Source: CAZHAC01 sp964383855 (GTDB taxonomy: Bacteria > Chloroflexota > Dormibacteria > Dormibacterales > Dormibacteraceae). Taken from it: a DNA stretch of 64,000 nt. Below are positions 25,343 to 33,290 of the stretch, in pieces. Below the pieces are notes generated by a model. That model was not told the DNA's origin, ran no database searches, and was given only the letters and a program-made list of their open reading frames with translations. Position 1 is the stretch's first letter, and each line of letters starts with the position of its first letter. The position numbers were made by a program, and so were the translations under genes. The stretch is from NCBI GenBank assembly GCA_964383855.1, contig CAYLIP010000002.1, positions 1-64,000 on the forward strand, read 5' to 3'.

Positions 25343-26524
25343 CTAGGGGCCGGTGCGAATGATCAGCGCGTCGCCCTGCCCCCCGCCGCCGCAGAGGGCG
25401 GCCGCGCCGTAGCCTCCGCCGCGCCGGCGCAGCTCATAGGCGAGCGTGAGGGCGAGCCGGGCCCCGGAGGCCCCGATCGGATGGCCGAGGGCGACCGCCC
25501 CGCCATTGACATTGACCCGCTCCTCGTCCAGGCCGAGCGTGCGCGTCGCGTTGAGCGCAACCGCCGCAAAGGCCTCGTTGATCTCGGTGACCGCCAGGTC
25601 GGCCGCCTTCAGGCCCGCCTTCCGGAGCGCACTGTCGATCGCCAGCGCCGGCACCGTGTGCAGCCAGGCATAGCGATCGGCGCTCATGCCGTGCGAGACG
25701 ATCTCAGCCAGCGGCTCCAGGCCCAGGCGCTCGGCCCTGTCCTTCGACATCACGACGGTGGCCGCCGCGCCGTCCGAGATCTGCGAGGCGTTGCCGGCGG
25801 TGATCGTCCCCTCCTTGCGGAAGGCCGGCAGGAGGGCGGCCAGCGACTCGGCCGTGGTGCCGGGCCGGATGCCCTCGTCCTGGAGCACCTCCTTGACCTC
25901 GCCCTTGCGGCCGGGGACGGCGACCGCGACCGTCTCCTCGGCGAGCCGGCCGTCCGACCACGCGGCCTCGGCACGCTGGTGAGACCGCGCCGCCCAGGCG
26001 TCCTGGTCCTCGCGACCGATCTCGAGCTCGCGGTTCACGTCGTCCGACGACTCGCCCATGTGCGCGTGCAGGAACGTAGACCAGAGCCCGTCGTGAACCA
26101 TGGAGTCGACCATCTCGGCGTTGCCCATGCGCGCTCCAAAGCGCGCCTTGGGAACCAGGTAGGGCGCCTGGGACATCGATTCCATGCCGCCCGCCACCAC
26201 CACCTCGACCTCGCCGGCCCGGATCAACTGATCGGCAAGCGCGATCGCGTTCAGCCCGGAGAGGCACACCTTGTTGATGGTGAGCGCGGGCACCTCGACC
26301 GGGATCCCGGCCAGAACCGCGGCCTGCCGGGCCGTGATCTGGCCGGCGCCGGCCTGGAGGACCTGGCCCATGATCACGTAGTCGACGTCGGCGGGCTGGA
26401 TGCCCGCCCGCGCAACGGCCTCCCGGATGGCGACGCCCCCGAGCTCGACCGCCGCCAGCCCGCTCAAGGAGCCGCCGAACCTGCCGATCGGGGTCCGCGC
26501 CCCGGCCGCGATGACCGATCCCAT
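25343..26524 (-). CDS. Acetyl-CoA C-acetyltransferase (thiolase)
   Basis: A 393-residue thiolase with the full catalytic set. The nucleophile is Cys87 in NKVCLSGLNAIALA, the His is in GGAVALGHPIGASGAR and the second Cys in ALCGGGGQGDA. GAARTPIG-type N-terminus (VIAAGARTPIGRFGGSLSG) is present. It catalyses reversible condensation or cleavage of acetoacetyl-CoA or 3-ketoacyl-CoA in the cytoplasm. It is monocistronic as far as seen. A TAGGAT box lies 9 bases before ATG 26524. Unlike the thiolase homologue at 20.7 kb, this one should be fully active. Confidence 0.93.
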   Translation of the reverse strand: MGSVIAAGARTPIGRFGGSLSGLAAVELGGVAIREAVARAGIQPADVDYVIMGQVLQAGAGQITARQAAVLAGIPVEVPALTINKVCLSGLNAIALADQLIRAGEVEVVVAGGMESMSQAPYLVPKARFGARMGNAEMVDSMVHDGLWSTFLHAHMGESSDDVNRELEIGREDQDAWAARSHQRAEAAWSDGRLAEETVAVAVPGRKGEVKEVLQDEGIRPGTTAESLAALLPAFRKEGTITAGNASQISDGAAATVVMSKDRAERLGLEPLAEIVSHGMSADRYAWLHTVPALAIDSALRKAGLKAADLAVTEINEAFAAVALNATRTLGLDEERVNVNGGAVALGHPIGASGARLALTLAYELRRRGGGYGAAALCGGGGQGDALIIRTGP

Positions 26525-26672
26525 ACGAACTCAATCCTAGCCTTCGCCGCCGAGGGCTGAGATCGGGATGGCGCCGGCGCCGCCAGAGCGCCTGCGATAT
26601 GTCTTAGGCCCTTTACCCATCTTCGGACGGTAGATCGAGCGCTGCCGGGCCGGAGAGGCAAGGTCTCTGGCC

Positions 26673-27419
26673 GTGACCCGGAAGACGCTCGGCCGGATGG
26701 CCGCTCTCCTAGCCGCCGCCGCCGCCTGCCTTCTGGGTTCGGTCTCGGCGAGCGCGAGCGGCCCGTACGCCGTCGGGTCGCACGGCTCCGACATCTCCTG
26801 GCCGCAGTGCAGTCGGGGCTTCGACAGCATCCCCAGCGGGGATTTCACCGTCGTCGGCGTCAACGGCGGCAAGCCCTTCACCATGAACCCCTGCTTCGGC
26901 GGCCAGTACTCCTACATGCGCAACAGCGGCTTCCAGAGCCCGGGGGTCTACGTCAATCTCCAGTACGGAGAGGCCGACAACGGCTACAGCGGTTGCGCCG
27001 CCGGTGACCGGGCCTGCCGGGCGCACGATTACGGCTACCTGGCCGCCCAGTACGCCTACACGCAGGCCAACTTCATCAGCCACGGCGACACCCTTTCCAG
27101 CGTCGGCACCTGGTGGCTCGACGTCGAGACGATGAACGACTGGAACGACGACCAGGGCCTGAACTCGCAGGTCGTGCGCGGCGCCCTCGAGTTCCTGCGC
27201 AGCACCGGCAAGCGGGCCGGCATCTACTCCACGCCCGGCCAGTGGTCGCAGATCGCCGGCGGCTACAACCCGGGCCCGGGGGTCGGCAACTGGGTGGCGG
27301 GCGCCGCCGGCGTGGACGACGGTCGCATGTGCGCCACGCCGCTCTGGGCGGGCGGCCAGGTCTGGATCTTCCAGTACCTGAACTTCGACATCGACCTCGA
27401 CCAGAACGGCAGCTGCTAG
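26673..27419 (+). CDS. Secreted glycoside-hydrolase-like protein (GH25/DUF1906-like TIM barrel)
   Basis: 248 residues from GTG 26673. There is a clear signal peptide (residues 1-28, MTRKTLGRMAALLAAAAACL and cleavage after SASAS). The mature part begins GSDISWPQC and contains TVVGVNGGKPFT, TWWLDVETMNDW (the acidic pair at the barrel centre) and GIYSTPGQWSQI. These are the strands and acidic motif of lysozyme-like GH25 and related barrels. It may cleave peptidoglycan or another wall glycan; activity is inferred. Its TAG stop overlaps the convergent lipoprotein gene's TAG in the palindrome CTAG. Confidence 0.8.
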   Translation: MTRKTLGRMAALLAAAAACLLGSVSASASGPYAVGSHGSDISWPQCSRGFDSIPSGDFTVVGVNGGKPFTMNPCFGGQYSYMRNSGFQSPGVYVNLQYGEADNGYSGCAAGDRACRAHDYGYLAAQYAYTQANFISHGDTLSSVGTWWLDVETMNDWNDDQGLNSQVVRGALEFLRSTGKRAGIYSTPGQWSQIAGGYNPGPGVGNWVAGAAGVDDGRMCATPLWAGGQVWIFQYLNFDIDLDQNGSC

Positions 27420-28423
27420 GTGCCGAGGGCCTTCCGGATCCACTCCTCGCTGAGGGAGTTCGCGCGCGCCAGATCGGCGCCGGTCATGTCGTGATGAGCG
27501 CCCGGGAACCAGCTGATTTCCGTGTGAATGCCCTGCGCCGCCATCAGGTCGTGGCTGCTCTGGGTCCAGGCGGCCGGTATGTCCTCGTCGGCCGTCCCCT
27601 GCAGGAAGAGCGCGGGTGGCTGGCCGGCGGCGAAGTAGTTGCGCGGAGAGAGGTGGCGGTAGCCCTCGGCGTTGGCATCGGGTGACCCGGCTTCGCCCAT
27701 CGACCCGCTGGCCAGCCACCACTTCCGGGCGTTGTCGGCCATGTCGCTGCTGACCGGCGCAAAGAGGACGACCGCCTTGACCCGGGGATCGACGACCATC
27801 GCCAGGAGGCTGATACCGCCGCCGTTGGAGTGACCGATGAAGGCCAACCGGGAGGGGTCGGCGGTGGGCAGAGAGGCCAGCGAGCTGACCAGGTCGAGCG
27901 CGGCGACCAGCTCGCCGACGATCGCCGGCAGGCCGGCCGGCGCCGGTCCCGAACCGGCATAGCCGGGCCAGTTGGGCGCCACCGATATGAAGCCATGGGC
28001 GGCCAGCGGGTCACCGAAGATGCCGGAGTCCTGGCCCTCCCAGTAGCGGCCGGCGGGAATGTAGCCGTGGTTGACGACGACCACCGGGAACGGACCCTTG
28101 CCGTCCGGGACCGAGATCGTCCCGGTCATCGGCTGGCCGCCACTGGGCCAGGTCATGTGGTACTTGGTGAAGCCGTCCCCCCGGGACATCTCGTCCCCGA
28201 CCTTCACGGTTCCGGCCGGGAACGGGCGGGTGCGCAGTGACTCGATCCAGTAGGCGGGCAGGGCCGGGGTCGGCACCGCGGAAGGGGAGGCGGTGGCCGC
28301 CGGCGACGGCTCCGGCCGGCCGGCTGACGGCGTGCCGGCCGGCGGCCGCCCCGATGGCTGGCAGGCGGCAAGCGCGAGCAGCATGATCGCCGCCAGCTGG
28401 CGGCCAGGGCCGGGCGGCCTCAT
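27416..28423 (-). CDS. Lipoprotein alpha/beta hydrolase (dienelactone hydrolase/prolyl-oligopeptidase-like)
   Basis: 335 residues. The lipoprotein signal peptide has lipobox LALAAC (Cys at about residue 21), followed by a long Pro/Ser/Ala linker (about 22-55). The hydrolase core has VVVVNHGYIPAG for the oxyanion strand, nucleophile Ser in FIGHSNGGG, Asp in LQGTADEDIP and the final His in PGAHHDMTG. It sits on the outer face of the membrane and probably hydrolyses esters or peptides. The frame is open upstream to 29002, but that is only the shadow of the divergent histidine-kinase gene. Confidence 0.88.
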   Translation of the reverse strand: MRPPGPGRQLAAIMLLALAACQPSGRPPAGTPSAGRPEPSPAATASPSAVPTPALPAYWIESLRTRPFPAGTVKVGDEMSRGDGFTKYHMTWPSGGQPMTGTISVPDGKGPFPVVVVNHGYIPAGRYWEGQDSGIFGDPLAAHGFISVAPNWPGYAGSGPAPAGLPAIVGELVAALDLVSSLASLPTADPSRLAFIGHSNGGGISLLAMVVDPRVKAVVLFAPVSSDMADNARKWWLASGSMGEAGSPDANAEGYRHLSPRNYFAAGQPPALFLQGTADEDIPAAWTQSSHDLMAAQGIHTEISWFPGAHHDMTGADLARANSLSEEWIRKALGT

Positions 28424-28511
28424 GAAACGCAGTCTGCCACGAGATTGGAAAAAATTCGGTAGAAGCACCGCTGATGGCGTCCAAAGTGATAGTCTCGCTA
28501 TAAGGAATAGC

Positions 28512-29714
28512 GTGAACATCAAGCGCCTGGTGGGTGCCCGGGAGTGGGCGCTCGGGCTTGCTCCGCAGGAACTGGCCGGCCAGCGCGAGGGTGTGGTCTT
28601 CATGATCATCTGCCTGATCGCACTGGCGCTGGTGACCATGGCCGACATGGTGGCGCACACGCACGCCACCGTGGGCGCGATCGCCCTCCTGCCGGTGGCG
28701 GCGGCGGCCTGGCTGCTCTCCCAGCGGCTGGCCGTGGTCGTGGTCGTGGTCGCCATGTCGCTGCAGGCGGCCTCCGCCGTGGTCGGCGCCGTCCACCCGC
28801 TGACCGCCGTCACCCAGTTCCTGATGATCCCGCTGCTGGCCTTGCTGGCTCGGTTGGCGGCGACCCGGGTCCTGCGGGCACACGAACAGGAGATGGAAGC
28901 CAGGGCGGCCCGGGCGGGCGAGGAGAAGGCGATCGAGCTGGAGCGCGCCAAGTCCCAGTTCCTGAGGCTGGCCTCGCACGAGCTGCGCGGGCCGGTGGCC
29001 ATTCTTCGTGGCTACCTGAGCATGCTCGAGGAGGGCGCCCTGGGCGAGATGCCGCCGGCCGTGGCGGGCGTCCTGCCGGTGCTCTGCGCGACCGCCTCAG
29101 GGATGAACCAGATGGTCGACCAGATGCTCGACACCGCCCGCCTCGAAGACAGCCGCCTCCAGCTCAAGCGACGGCCAACCGACCTGGTCCAGCTGGTTCG
29201 CGACTCCGCCAACACGGTTCGCCTGATCCATGGTGAGTCGCACCCGGTGCAGATACGAGCGCCCGAGGGCCCTCTGGTCGTCAACTGCGACGGCGCCCGG
29301 ATCGCGACCGTGGTTGGCAACCTGGTCTCCAACGCCATGAAGTACTCGCCCCCGGGGCGCGAGGTGACGGTGCTTCTGAGCCGTGCCGACGGGGTGGCGC
29401 GGATGGCGGTGAGCGACGCTGGAATCGGCATCGACGACGCCCAGCTGTCCAAGATCTTCACGCGGTTCGGGCGGATCGAGTCGCCGGAGACGGCTGACAT
29501 TCCTGGCACCGGTCTCGGCCTCTACCTTTCGCGCGAGCTGGCCCGCCTCCACGCGGGCGACATCACGGTCGTCTCAAGGCCAGGCGAGGGCAGCACCTTC
29601 ACCCTCACGCTGCCCCTCATGCCGGCCACGGAGGCGGCACCGGCCAAGGCGCGGCTGCCGCTGGGCGGCCGCCGGGCGCAGCAGTACCGGCAGCAGCCCG
29701 AGATCGCCAGCTAG
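28512..29714 (+). CDS. Membrane-bound sensor histidine kinase
   Basis: 400 residues. Four or so hydrophobic segments (about 30-120) lack a large extracellular sensor. A coiled linker is followed by HisKA with phospho-acceptor His156 in ASHELRGPVAILRGY, then HATPase with LVSNAMKYSPPG, DAGIGID and GTGLGLYLSREL. The C-terminal tail is basic and Gln-rich. The start is GTG 28512 with TAAGGA 6-10 bases upstream. No response regulator is adjacent; the two orphan receivers in this window are possible partners. Confidence 0.9.
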   Translation: MNIKRLVGAREWALGLAPQELAGQREGVVFMIICLIALALVTMADMVAHTHATVGAIALLPVAAAAWLLSQRLAVVVVVVAMSLQAASAVVGAVHPLTAVTQFLMIPLLALLARLAATRVLRAHEQEMEARAARAGEEKAIELERAKSQFLRLASHELRGPVAILRGYLSMLEEGALGEMPPAVAGVLPVLCATASGMNQMVDQMLDTARLEDSRLQLKRRPTDLVQLVRDSANTVRLIHGESHPVQIRAPEGPLVVNCDGARIATVVGNLVSNAMKYSPPGREVTVLLSRADGVARMAVSDAGIGIDDAQLSKIFTRFGRIESPETADIPGTGLGLYLSRELARLHAGDITVVSRPGEGSTFTLTLPLMPATEAAPAKARLPLGGRRAQQYRQQPEIAS

Positions 29715-29733
29715 CTCCAGACGCCCGGCGCAG

Positions 29734-29739
29734 TACCGT
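29734..29739 (+). promoter_or_regulatory. -10 box TACCGT of the thioredoxin/NHL gene (leaderless)
   Basis: TACCGT fits TAnnnT and is followed by 6 bases and GTG 29746. No ribosome-binding site is visible. Confidence 0.45.
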
Positions 29740-29745
29740 GGGGCG

Positions 29746-31152
29746 GTGGCCGAACGCTTCCTGGGCAAGGTCAAGGCGCCCGACTTCCCGGAGGGGCTCG
29801 CGTGGCTCAACGTGGACCGGCCGCTCTCGGTCGCCGACCTCAGGGGCCGCCTCGTGCTGCTCGACTTCTGGACCTACTGCTGAATCAACTGCATGCACAT
29901 GCTTCCGCAGTTGCGGGAGCTCGAGCGAAGGCACCGGGGCGAGCTGGTCGTGATCGGGGTCCATTCGGCCAAGTTCATGGCCGAGAAGGCGACTGAGAAC
30001 CTCCACGACGCGGTGGTCCGTTACGGCGTCGATCACCCGGTCATCAACGACCGGGACTTCCGGGTCTGGAACGAGTACGCCGTGCGGGCGTGGCCGACGC
30101 TCCTCTTCATCGACCCTGCGGGAAAGCTCGTGGCCAAGCACGAGGGGGAGGCGCCGCTGGAGGCACTCGAGCGGTTCGTCGCGGAGGCCCTGGAGGAGTA
30201 CCGGACGGCCGGCCTGCTCGATGGCTCGAGGCCGCTTCCCGCCCGCTCCGAACCACTCGCGGGGGCCGGCCTGGCCTTTCCGGGCAAGATCGCCGCCGAC
30301 ACCGCCGGCGGCCGCCTTGCAATCGCCGACACAAATCACGATCGAGTTCTGATCACCGACCTCGCGGGGCGTGTTGAGCGCGTCCTGTCCGGACTCGACA
30401 GGCCCCAGGGGGTCGCCTTCGGTGGCGGCCATCTTTGGGTGGCGGAGACGGGAGCCCACTCGATTCAGCGGGCGGCCCTTGCCGGGGCCGGCGGCGAGGT
30501 GGGTGTCGGCGTCGAGCGGGTGGCCGGCAACGGCCGGCTCGCGACCAGCTCCGAGGACCTGGCCGCGGGCGCGCTGCGGTCGCCCTGGGACTTGTGCTGG
30601 CTCGACCCCTTTCTCTATATCGCTATGGCCGGCAGCCACCAGATCTGGCGTCATGACCCTCGTGATGGCACGACGCGGCCATGGGCGGGCAGCGGCCGGG
30701 AGGGGCTTCGCGATGGCGGCCTCGACGATTCCTGGCTCGCGCAGCCGAGCGGACTTGCCACCGACGGCAGGTCGCTCTACGTGGCGGACAGCGAGGTCTC
30801 CGCGATCCGGGTTATCGACCCGGTGGCAGGCACGGTGGGGACGCTGGTCGGCACCGGGCTCTTCGACTTCGGGGATCGCGACGGCGGGCTCGGGCAGGCG
30901 CTTCTTCAGCACCCGCTCGGGGTGGCCGCGGCGCCGGGTGCCGTGTACGTGGCCGACAGCTACAACGGCAAGGTCAAGCGCATCGATCTCGCGGGCGGCC
31001 GGATCGAGACCGTCGCCGGCGGGTTTGGCGAGCCCGGCGGCCTGGCGCTGTCAGGCAACCGCCTGCTGGTCGCCGACACCAACCGCCACCAGGTCTGCGG
31101 GGTCGACCTCGACAGCCGGGAAGTGACCGCCCTGGAGCCATCCGGCCTCTAG
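29746..31152 (+). CDS. Thioredoxin-like/NHL-repeat protein (NHLRC2-like); candidate selenoprotein (TGA at codon 46)
   Basis: One frame from GTG 29746 to TAG 31150-31152 (468 residues) is broken only by TGA 29881-29883. The thioredoxin part reads LVLLDFWTYC, then TGA, then INCMHMLPQL. Relatives including NHLRC2 have C-C-I-N-C here, so the TGA replaces the first Cys of the CxxC redox pair. GVHSAKF, the cis-Pro loop AWPTLLF and a set of NHL beta-propeller repeats (about 165-468, e.g. LAIADTNHDRVL, LWVAETGAHSIQ, LYVADSEVSAIR, VYVADSYNGKVKR, LLVADTNRHQV) follow. A SECIS-like hairpin lies 25 bases after the TGA. I read Sec46 as the catalytic residue of a thiol-disulfide oxidoreductase. No signal peptide. 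Confidence 0.85.
29901..29920 (+). other. Candidate bacterial SECIS element in the thioredoxin/NHL gene
   Basis: GCTTCCGC pairs with GCGGGAGC (8 pairs, one of them G-T) around the loop AGTT. The loop starts 25 bases after the TGA at 29881-29883 and has G as its second base. This fits the bacterial SECIS rules as I know them. Confidence 0.65.
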
Positions 31153-31187
31153 AAGCGTTCCGGGTGCCCCCCGTCGGGGCTGCGCTT
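31153..31187. terminator. Hairpin between convergent genes, possible two-way terminator
   Basis: AAGCG (31153-31157) pairs with CGCTT (31183-31187), and inner GCCCC (31166-31170) pairs with GGGGC (31176-31180). It fills the gap between the stop codons of the NHL gene and the convergent UbiA gene. Only AAAA/TTTT-length runs are present. Confidence 0.4.
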
Positions 31188-31996
31188 CAAAAGCGACCGC
31201 CGCTGACGACGAGGGCCCCCACCACAAGGAGGGCGCTTATCAGCGTCAGCCGGAAGCCGATCACGAGCCGGCCGCGCCGGACGCCGGCCGCCGTGACGAG
31301 CATGAGGACCGACGTCACCGCAAAGGCGAGCAGGACCGGCGGGCTGGGCGCGCCGGCCACGACCAGGGTCGCCGCGGCGACCAGGAGCAGGGCCGAGCAG
31401 AGCACGGAGATGCGAGCGCCCAGCAGTTGCGGCAGGCCGCGCACGCCGGCCTGCCGGTCACGCTGGATGTCGGGCAGCACCTGCGTGAAGTGAGCCGCCG
31501 CGCCGGCCAGGGCGCCGGCGCCAACCGCCCAGGCGGCGGGGGCGTGCGTGATCGGCGGCCCCAGGGTCGCAAAGGGCGGCAGCATGGCGAAGGCGAACGC
31601 GTACGGGACCAGGCTGAAAGGCGTCCGCTTGAGCACCAGGTTGTAGCCGCTGGCCGCCGCGATGGCGGAAAAGTGGGCGAGCGCGGCGCCGAGCCCGGCC
31701 CACAGCGAGAGCGGCAGACAGGCCAGCAGGGCCGCCCCGGCGGCGAACCTGACCGCGCGGCGCGACACCTGGCCGGCAGCAACCGGCTTGTCGGCGCGCT
31801 GCTGCGCCGCGTCGAGGTCGGCGTCGACCAGGTCGTTGCTCCAGCCCACGAAGAGCTGGCCGGTCAGGACCGCGGCGCCGCAGACCGCGGTCATCAGGGC
31901 GCCGCGGCCGGCGCCGGCGGCGAGCGCGGCGGCGATCAGCGTGACCCCGGCGACCGGCTCCGGGTGCGCGGCTCGCAGGAGAGCCGCCGGCCTCAC
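31187..31996 (-). CDS. UbiA-family prenyltransferase
   Basis: 269 residues from GTG 31996, with about eight to nine membrane helices. The first Mg/prenyl-diphosphate motif is NDLVDADLDAAQQRADKP (N-D-x-x-D) and the second is DIQRDRQAG near the middle. The family attaches isoprenoid chains to aromatic or other acceptors (quinones, haem, phospholipid). The closest pattern is 4-hydroxybenzoate/menaquinone-type polyprenyltransferases, but the acceptor cannot be assigned. The start overlaps the stop of the upstream MFS gene by 4 bases, so the two are co-translated. Confidence 0.85.
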   Translation of the reverse strand: MRPAALLRAAHPEPVAGVTLIAAALAAGAGRGALMTAVCGAAVLTGQLFVGWSNDLVDADLDAAQQRADKPVAAGQVSRRAVRFAAGAALLACLPLSLWAGLGAALAHFSAIAAASGYNLVLKRTPFSLVPYAFAFAMLPPFATLGPPITHAPAAWAVGAGALAGAAAHFTQVLPDIQRDRQAGVRGLPQLLGARISVLCSALLLVAAATLVVAGAPSPPVLLAFAVTSVLMLVTAAGVRRGRLVIGFRLTLISALLVVGALVVSGGRF

Positions 31997-33267
31997 GCCG
32001 CGGGCTCGTCCACGCGCGTGGCCCAGGAGCGCTCCATGGCCTCCATATCCTTGGCCACGTGAGGCAGGCCGGTGGCCGCGACGATGGCGGCGATGATGAG
32101 CATCGGGGGCCCGATCAGCGTCAGCGCCAGGCTCAGGCTGTGGAAGGCGTCCGAGAGGGCGCCCGTGGCCAGCGACGACCAGGAGTCGCCCAGCAGGTGG
32201 CCGAAGAAGAGGCCGAGCGTGACCGCGCTGGCACGCAGCGTGGGAATGATCACGTTCTGCTGGAGCGCGGTGAAGGGCGCCACGTAGAGGTAGAGGACGA
32301 CGGCGCTGAGCAGCGCCAGCGGGATGAAGAGCGAGAGCGACCTGGCCTGGAGGGCCGCCGCCAACAGCACCGCTCCGAGCAGGAAGGAGCCGGCCGAGAT
32401 CTCGAGGTAGCCGCGGGGCTGGGTGCGCGCCCGCCAGTCGCCGAGCCAGCCCCCGAGCAGCGTCCCCACCAGCCCGCCGCCGATCAGCAAGCCGCCGCCG
32501 AGGGTGGCGGCACCGCTGACCGAGAGCCCGTAGCGGCGCTGGATGAAGGTCGGCAGCCAGTTGGCGACCGCCGCCAGGACCGCGTACAGCAGGAGCTGGC
32601 TGATGACCACGGCGCGGTAGCTGGGGATGCGCAGCAGCCCCACGAAAGCGCCGAAATCGACGTCGTGCGGGCGGCGCACCCGGGGACCGGCCGCCTCCGC
32701 CGCCCCCCGTGCCGGCTCCCGGAGTTTGAAGGCGAGCAGGGCGCAGATGAGGCCGGGGACGGCGGTGCCATAGAACGCCCAGCGCCAGCCGAGGTGCTCG
32801 GCGACGATCCCGCCACCTATGAAACCGACCGCGATGCCGAACACGCTCCCGGAGTTCCAGATCGATGCCGCGCGCGACCGGAAGTCCTTGCTGAAGAAGT
32901 CGCCGAGCAGGGAGGTCCCGGCCGGGAAGTAGCCGGCCTCCCCGACGCCGAGCAGCGCGCGGGCCGCGAAGAGCTGAATGAAGTTCTGCGTGGCGCCCGT
33001 GATCAGCGTGGCCAGGCTCCACACCGTCACGCCGGCGGCGATCACGTTCTTGCGCACCCCGCGGTCGGCCCAGTACCCGAACGGGAGCACGGTCAGTGAA
33101 TAGAAGAGAAGGAATGCGCTGAGCACGGCCCCCATGGCGGTGTCGTCGATGTGGAACTCTTTCTGGATCGAGCTGGCGGCCGCCGGCAGCACATAACGGT
33201 CGAGGTAGTTGAGGAAGTTGACGGCGAACATGACGCCGAGGACGTACCAGGCGTAGCGCTTCGCCAC
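31993..33267 (-). CDS. MFS transporter (spinster/hexuronate-like)
   Basis: A 424-residue, 12-helix transporter. NFLNYLDRYVLPAAASSIQ is typical of the ACS/spinster branch (Asp-Arg in helix 1), and the helix 2-3 loop FGYWADRGVRKN is the MFS motif A. The ARALLGVGEAGYFPAGTSLL stretch matches anion:cation symporters and spinster-like lipid transporters. Coupling to the UbiA gene suggests it may move a lipid or aromatic precursor; this is inference. GTG start with TACCCT 7 bases upstream. Confidence 0.85.
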   Translation of the reverse strand: MAKRYAWYVLGVMFAVNFLNYLDRYVLPAAASSIQKEFHIDDTAMGAVLSAFLLFYSLTVLPFGYWADRGVRKNVIAAGVTVWSLATLITGATQNFIQLFAARALLGVGEAGYFPAGTSLLGDFFSKDFRSRAASIWNSGSVFGIAVGFIGGGIVAEHLGWRWAFYGTAVPGLICALLAFKLREPARGAAEAAGPRVRRPHDVDFGAFVGLLRIPSYRAVVISQLLLYAVLAAVANWLPTFIQRRYGLSVSGAATLGGGLLIGGGLVGTLLGGWLGDWRARTQPRGYLEISAGSFLLGAVLLAAALQARSLSLFIPLALLSAVVLYLYVAPFTALQQNVIIPTLRASAVTLGLFFGHLLGDSWSSLATGALSDAFHSLSLALTLIGPPMLIIAAIVAATGLPHVAKDMEAMERSWATRVDEPAA

Positions 33268-33274
33268 GGCCGAA

Positions 33275-33280
33275 AGGGTA
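33275..33280 (-). promoter_or_regulatory. -10 box TACCCT of the MFS-UbiA operon (leaderless)
   Basis: TACCCT is followed by 7 bases and GTG 33267 on the minus strand. It overlaps the -10 of the divergent AAA gene by two bases. Confidence 0.45.
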
Positions 33281-33284
33281 GAAC
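33279..33284 (+). promoter_or_regulatory. Possible -10 box TAGAAC of the AAA ATPase gene
   Basis: TAGAAC lies 6 bases before ATG 33291. The last base is C instead of T. It is back-to-back with the MFS promoter within a 23-base gap. Confidence 0.35.
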
Positions 33285-33290
33285 ACGAGG

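Noticed and set aside
17455..29883. Reassigned TGA codon (genetic code 4 or 25)
   Set aside because: Most genes here end in TGA in the expected places, including tight overlaps such as ATGA and GTGA, so TGA works as stop.
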